Below the pieces are notes generated by a model. It saw only the letters and a program-made list of their open reading frames with translations. It was not told the DNA's origin and searched no databases. This document shows, piece after piece, positions 6,182 to 9,464 of a stretch of 9,464 nt of DNA. Source of the DNA: an uncultured Eubacteriales bacterium (GTDB lineage: Bacteria; Bacillota; Clostridia; Oscillospirales; CAG-272). Positions within the stretch are counted from its first letter, which is position 1. Every line of letters starts with the position of its first letter. The stretch lies in contig USGH01000089.1 of the NCBI GenBank assembly GCA_900554225.1, positions 1-9,464 on the forward strand, given 5' to 3'. Position numbers and translations under genes: made by a program.

Positions 6182-7138
6182 TTACAGCACCCTGTGGATT
6201 CCGGCTCCCGTTTTGGTGAACGCATCGAGATTCCGGTCGAGTATGTCGATCAGACGGCATCTTGCCTCCGGCGTTGTCCAGGCGCAGTGCGGGGTGATGA
6301 CGGTGTTTTTCGCATGCAGCAGGGGATTGGCGGGATCTGCCGGTTCCTTTGCCAGCACATCGAGTCCTGCGCCGCCGAGCCGACCGTCGTTCAGTGCGTC
6401 TGCCACAGCCGATTCATCCAGAACCGCACCGCGCGACGTGTTGATGAGGATCGCTCCCGGCTTCATACGCCCGATAAAACCCCGGTTGACCATGCCGCGC
6501 GTCTCGTCGGTCAGCGGACAGTGGAGGGAGACGACATCGCTTCCGGCAAGCAGTGTATCCGGTGTGACATAGATGATCCCGTTTTCCTCCCCGGACTGCT
6601 TTGCGCGTCTGGTGCCGAGCACGCGCATCCCGAACGACCGGCACATCTGCCCGAACGCCTCTCCAATCGCGCCGCAGCCGTAGATACCGGCCGTTTTCCC
6701 GGCAAGCTCATGGAAGCGCACCGTCTGGTACTGAAATCCGGGGATCCCCGTCCATTTGCCCTCGCGCACGATCCCGCATAGTCCGTCGAGATCGGCAAAA
6801 AAGGAGAGCATCAGGGTAAACGCGTGCTGTGCCACCGACATCGTGGAGTACCCCGGCACATTGCAGACCTCGATCCCGCGGCTCCGGCAGGCGGCGACGT
6901 CGATCATGTCGTATCCGGTGCCCAGCGCGGAAATATAGCGGATATGCGGGCAGGCTTCCAGTACGGCGGGCGTGATGTGTACCCGGTTCGTGAAAACGAT
7001 CTCGGCATCCCCGATCACCGCGGCGGCATCCGCGTCCTCCGTTTTGTCGTATATGCGTACTGTGCCGTACTTTTCGAGAAATGCCCACGACATATCCCCC
7101 GGGTTGACGGCAAACCCATCCAAAACTACGATCTTCAT
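6182..7138 (-). CDS. D-isomer specific 2-hydroxyacid dehydrogenase (glycerate dehydrogenase-like)
   Basis: Cytoplasmic NAD(P)-dependent oxidoreductase that interconverts 2-hydroxyacids and 2-oxoacids. With the ATG at 7138 it has 318 residues, the normal length. It starts MKIVVLDGFAVNPGDMSW, typical of glycerate/hydroxypyruvate reductase-like members. The cofactor loop is GCGAIG (154-159). The catalytic set is present: R236 in INTSRG, E265 in LAKEP and H284 in ITPHCAW. After the second strand it reads GTRRAK (175-180), with two Arg where NAD enzymes usually have Asp, suggesting NADP(H). The frame is open to a GTG at 7153, but AGGGGA (7144-7149) sits 5-6 nt before the ATG at 7138, so I chose that start. 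The upstream acyltransferase stops at 7150, only 11 nt away, so the two are probably translationally coupled. Exact substrate unknown. Confidence 0.9.
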   Translation of the reverse strand: MKIVVLDGFAVNPGDMSWAFLEKYGTVRIYDKTEDADAAAVIGDAEIVFTNRVHITPAVLEACPHIRYISALGTGYDMIDVAACRSRGIEVCNVPGYSTMSVAQHAFTLMLSFFADLDGLCGIVREGKWTGIPGFQYQTVRFHELAGKTAGIYGCGAIGEAFGQMCRSFGMRVLGTRRAKQSGEENGIIYVTPDTLLAGSDVVSLHCPLTDETRGMVNRGFIGRMKPGAILINTSRGAVLDESAVADALNDGRLGGAGLDVLAKEPADPANPLLHAKNTVITPHCAWTTPEARCRLIDILDRNLDAFTKTGAGIHRVL

Positions 7139-7149
7139 GTGTGTTCCCC

Positions 7150-8040
7150 TCACCGGATTGTCTTGCCGTCAAAGAGGAACAGCCCCAGTCCCGCTCCCAT
7201 CGTCCCACCGTTTTCGATATGTGCGGCAAGAGCCTTTTGGAGACTGGTCTTTCGCGGCAGTTCTTCCGGGGCATAGGAATCGCGTACACCGAAAATACGC
7301 CAGAGATCGCCGCAGTCCGCGCGCCCCTCCGAGGCGACGATGTGGAAGTGATCCATAAAGCGGCAGATGTTGGAGTCCGGCTTCATGAAATCACGGTTGC
7401 CCTCGTAGAGCAGCCACGAGCCGCAGTGGAATACCGCCCAACCGGTCTGTCCAAAGAAATCGTAGGCACGGCGGAACGCATCCATTACCTCCTCCTCCGG
7501 GAACGGTCCGTCCGCCGGAATGTGGATGTTGATCACCCGGTCGCCTTTTTCCACGGTGGTGTCGCCGCAGACGAAGGTCGGTCCTTCATACGAAATCAGG
7601 TGAAATTCCAGCCTGCCGAGCCGGAGGATCTCGCGTGTGAAGAAATTGTGGACCCAGCCAAATTGATACAGACCCCAGTGACCACGATTTTCATAACAGG
7701 TCACGCTCCATACCTTGATGTCCCGCATGGAATCGATATAGATCTCGTCAGACAGACCGTGCGCCGTGTAATCCGCGTGGAAGCAGGGGGCGATCAGCAG
7801 TGCGGCTGTCATCATACCTGCGTCGCGGTCGATGCTTTGACGGTCGCACATGGCGTAGATCATATCAAAGGTCTGCGCCTTATGCCGGTTTTCGCGTACC
7901 GCCTCGGTCAGCGCGATCAGAGAAAAGCGTTCTTTTTCCAGAAATACAGGCGCGATCGGCTCTGCAGCGGAAATCGCGTCTGTGGGCATATCGATGGCGC
8001 GGGCGATTTCCCACCACATGGAAAATGGATATTGATTCAT
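7150..8040 (-). CDS. acyltransferase domain protein (NAT_N/GNAT_C type)
   Basis: A 296-residue soluble protein resembling the family annotated as acyltransferase domain-containing protein, with an N-terminal NAT_N-like and a C-terminal GNAT_C-like domain. Supporting pieces are the helical N-terminus (1-95), RLEFHLISYEG (143-153), INIHIPADGPF (170-180), the core CGSWLLYEG (206-214) and PDSNICRFMDHFHIV (221-235), then the C-terminal LPRKTSLQKALAAHI. These match the pattern of HIP-x-x-GP, SWLL and P-x-DSN seen in that family. A GNAT fold suggests acyl-CoA as donor, but the acceptor is unknown. AAGGAG (8048-8053) is 7 nt before the ATG at 8040. The stop is 11 nt before the dehydrogenase ATG, so the pair is likely to act in one pathway, perhaps on one small metabolite. 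Family recalled from memory, not searched. Confidence 0.7.
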   Translation of the reverse strand: MNQYPFSMWWEIARAIDMPTDAISAAEPIAPVFLEKERFSLIALTEAVRENRHKAQTFDMIYAMCDRQSIDRDAGMMTAALLIAPCFHADYTAHGLSDEIYIDSMRDIKVWSVTCYENRGHWGLYQFGWVHNFFTREILRLGRLEFHLISYEGPTFVCGDTTVEKGDRVINIHIPADGPFPEEEVMDAFRRAYDFFGQTGWAVFHCGSWLLYEGNRDFMKPDSNICRFMDHFHIVASEGRADCGDLWRIFGVRDSYAPEELPRKTSLQKALAAHIENGGTMGAGLGLFLFDGKTIR

Positions 8041-8058
8041 AGTAAAACTCCTTAAGAT

Positions 8059-8137
8059 GCTCTGAATCCGTCGCGTTTCAGTGCCGAAAAGCTCGAATTT
8101 ATGGCTTTTTCGCGCAAAAACAACCGGAAATCAGAGC
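8059..8137 (-). repeat. imperfect nested inverted repeat upstream of the acyltransferase gene
   Basis: GCTCTGA (8059-8065) pairs exactly with TCAGAGC (8131-8137), and TCCG (8067-8070) pairs with CGGA (8125-8128). Inside, CGAAAAGC (8085-8092) can pair with GCTTTTTCG (8104-8112), with one bulged base. Almost the whole 107-nt gap between the transporter and the acyltransferase can fold. It ends just before the ribosome binding site at 8048-8053, so it could be a leader, an attenuator or an mRNA stability element. No known riboswitch is recognised. A weak promoter (TTGTTT, 16 nt, TAAATT on the minus strand) overlaps it. Confidence 0.4.
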
Positions 8138-8147
8138 TTTCTTTATG

Positions 8148-9092
8148 TTACGCCGGAATGACAAATAACGTAATGCCGACAACGGTCAGCGCGAGACTGA
8201 TGAGATTGTTTTTGCCGATCTTTTCCCGGAAGCAGAGCCAGCCGAGGATCGCGGTCAGGAAAATCACGATCCCGGAGAGCAGCGGGAACTGGATCGAGGA
8301 ATCCATCGTCAGGGCGCAGCGGAGCGAGAAGATGTTCCCCAGTCCGTTGCACAGCGCGTAGCAGGCGGTCATGGCGACACAGAGCAGGAAAACCTTCGGC
8401 ACCATGGGACCGGCGGCAAGCTCATAGAATACCGTCCGGAACGGCTTTTTGTCTCCGCGCGCGCCGGTCACAGCGGTCAGAATGAGCATTCCCACCCCGG
8501 TGATCGTCAGGCAGACCACGGCGTTGAGCAGCACAAATTCGTCCGTACCGATGGCGTTCGGCGAGATCTGGTGTGCCTTCGAGAAAATGCTCACAAACCC
8601 GTTGCCGCAAAATACGACGAGGGATAATAGTGTGTATTTGATGAAATCCGAGCGGGAGCGTGCCTTACCGGACGGATCCTTTTCGCAAAGCGACGGGATG
8701 AGCGACGCGCACAGTACGAGGATCCCCGCGATCTTCAGTACCGTCACCGATTCGCCGAGCCAGAAGATCCCATAGAAGAACGGCAGCACCATCCCGCCTG
8801 CGAGACAAAAGCCGGATACCGCCGATACCTTGCCGTAGCGCATCGCGAACAGGGACGCAATGGAGCAGGACAGTCCCGACACCGCGTACAGAACGGAGTA
8901 GAGCAGCGCGGTACCATTGACGGCAAAGGAACGGGTCTTTACAGCAAGATAGAGTGCCATGCAGAGATAGACCGCAAACTGGTTCCAGAGCGAGACTGCG
9001 AATCCGCCGCGCGTGTTTTTCTGGAAATTCTTCTGGAAGAGAAACTGTACGGAGAAAAAGAGACAGGCGATGAGCAAATAGAGAAAATCCAT
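8148..9092 (-). CDS. EamA/DMT superfamily 10-TM transporter
   Basis: Integral inner-membrane protein of 314 residues with about ten hydrophobic helices in two similar halves, the layout of the drug/metabolite transporter (EamA) superfamily. The first half ends in FFYGIFWLGESVTVLKIAGI (105-124). The second ends in FLTAILGWLCFREKIGKNNL (278-297), the paired 'GE'/'RE' signature of the two repeats. A polar loop at ~136-150 separates the halves. Hydrophobic stretches include 1-20, 36-52, 62-84, 91-112, 119-135, 153-170, 187-208, 232-256, 268-287 and 297-312. AAGGAG (9098-9103) lies 5 nt before the ATG at 9092. It is 73 nt downstream of the sugar kinase gene on the same strand. Relatives move amino acids, sugars or other metabolites; the direction and cargo here are unknown, perhaps a product or substrate of the neighbouring enzymes. 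Confidence 0.85.
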   Translation of the reverse strand: MDFLYLLIACLFFSVQFLFQKNFQKNTRGGFAVSLWNQFAVYLCMALYLAVKTRSFAVNGTALLYSVLYAVSGLSCSIASLFAMRYGKVSAVSGFCLAGGMVLPFFYGIFWLGESVTVLKIAGILVLCASLIPSLCEKDPSGKARSRSDFIKYTLLSLVVFCGNGFVSIFSKAHQISPNAIGTDEFVLLNAVVCLTITGVGMLILTAVTGARGDKKPFRTVFYELAAGPMVPKVFLLCVAMTACYALCNGLGNIFSLRCALTMDSSIQFPLLSGIVIFLTAILGWLCFREKIGKNNLISLALTVVGITLFVIPA

Positions 9093-9110
9093 GATGGCTC
9101 CTTATAAAAC

Positions 9111-9151
9111 GAGGGAAAGACTGCCACGATGCTTCCGGTTGCCTTTCCCTC
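9111..9151 (-). terminator. hairpin between sugar kinase and transporter genes (possible weak terminator)
   Basis: GAGGGAAAG (9111-9119) and CTTTCCCTC (9143-9151) form a 9-bp perfect stem with a 23-nt loop in the 73-nt gap. On the minus strand the stem is followed by GTTTTAT, a short T tract, so termination would be weak. It could instead act as an mRNA end stabiliser or an attenuator that sets the kinase/transporter ratio. Confidence 0.5.
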
Positions 9152-9165
9152 ATTTCGATTATCGT

Positions 9166-9464
9166 TTATCTCTTGACCCGCGCGTTGCCGCCCCAGATCG
9201 ACCAGATTTGTTCTTCATCTGCCGGCTGACCGTAGTCGGTGAGGAACGTCGTGGCAAGCGCACCGGACGCCCAACCGAACTGCACCCACTTTTCCGCATC
9301 CCAACCCTTCAGGATCGCGTAGAGCAGACCGCCTACAAAGCCGTCGCCGCCGCCGATCCGGTCCAGGACATGGATCTCTCTCGGCTCCGCAATGTGCCAC
9401 TCGTCGCCGGCAAGCAGGATCGCCCCCCAGATGTGGCTGTTCACGTTCACGACCTGCCGCAGGG
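9166..9464 (-). CDS. PfkB-family sugar kinase, C-terminal part (2-keto-3-deoxygluconate kinase-like)
   Basis: The last 98 residues of a ribokinase/PfkB-family ATP-dependent sugar kinase; the N-terminal two thirds are beyond the right edge. The second family signature is visible as DRIGGGDGFVGGLLYAIL, whose Asp after GGG is the catalytic base and whose Gly run forms the anion hole. Downstream, the segments FGWASGALATT, LTDYGQPADEEQIW and the final GNARVKR resemble 2-dehydro-3-deoxygluconokinases of Clostridia. That would make it the kinase that phosphorylates KDG from uronate breakdown, giving KDPG for the aldolase. The more precise substrate needs the missing part. It is the most upstream visible gene of the minus-strand run and probably belongs to a sugar-acid operon that extends out of the window. 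Confidence 0.8.
   Translation of the reverse strand, partial: LRQVVNVNSHIWGAILLAGDEWHIAEPREIHVLDRIGGGDGFVGGLLYAILKGWDAEKWVQFGWASGALATTFLTDYGQPADEEQIWSIWGGNARVKR

Noticed and set aside
5630..6781. Plus-strand open frame of 383 codons
   Set aside because: Antisense to the beta-rich protein and the dehydrogenase, whose catalytic motifs are clear on the minus strand.
7141..8055. Plus-strand open frame of 304 codons
   Set aside because: Exact shadow of the acyltransferase gene, which has a good ribosome binding site, a sensible start and recognisable family motifs.
1..9464. CRISPR array, toxin-antitoxin pair, prophage or insertion sequence
   Set aside because: No regularly spaced repeats, transposase, integrase, Cas or phage structural motifs were seen on either strand.

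Overview
The window looks like a chromosomal piece of a GC-rich (roughly 55-60% by eye) Clostridia-type Firmicute, probably an Oscillospirales-like gut lineage. The basis is the hisS/aspS neighbourhood, strong AAGGAG-type ribosome binding sites, a tRNA gene without an encoded CCA, and the family types of the regulators and transporter. The assignment rests on gene content and style, not on a marker-gene comparison.

Left part (1-3013, all minus strand): a housekeeping tRNA-charging cluster read as hisS, then a MazG-like nucleotide pyrophosphohydrolase with an unexplained C-terminal half, then a possible 26-codon ORF, then aspS, which runs off the left edge. A good sigma-A type promoter sits 5' of hisS, and no T-box leader is visible there.

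Middle (3163-4258, plus strand): a tRNA-Gln(TTG) with a perfect consensus promoter and a terminator, followed by an AT-rich truncated XRE-type regulator that still has a strong promoter. Next comes a GNAT acetyltransferase whose natural start codon is followed directly by an amber stop. This is a small accessory patch with two damaged genes beside a tRNA. It ends at a bidirectional terminator shared with the convergent regulator to its right.

Right part (4277-9464, all minus strand): a run of genes read from right to left. It holds the end of a PfkB-family (2-keto-3-deoxygluconate kinase-like) sugar kinase, an EamA/DMT-type 10-TM transporter, an acyltransferase of the NAT_N/GNAT_C type, an overlapping or tightly coupled D-2-hydroxyacid dehydrogenase, a predicted beta-rich protein of unknown function, and an XRE regulator with a TPR-like sensor region. 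Spacing is tight from the acyltransferase to the beta-rich protein. Hairpins lie in the two larger gaps on either side of the transporter gene. A sugar-acid or hydroxyacid metabolic module is the simplest reading, but the substrate cannot be read from this sequence. I see no CRISPR array, defence island, complete mobile element or phage gene. The best candidates for something undescribed are the fused MazG-like protein inside the hisS-aspS cluster and the acyltransferase/dehydrogenase/beta-protein module.
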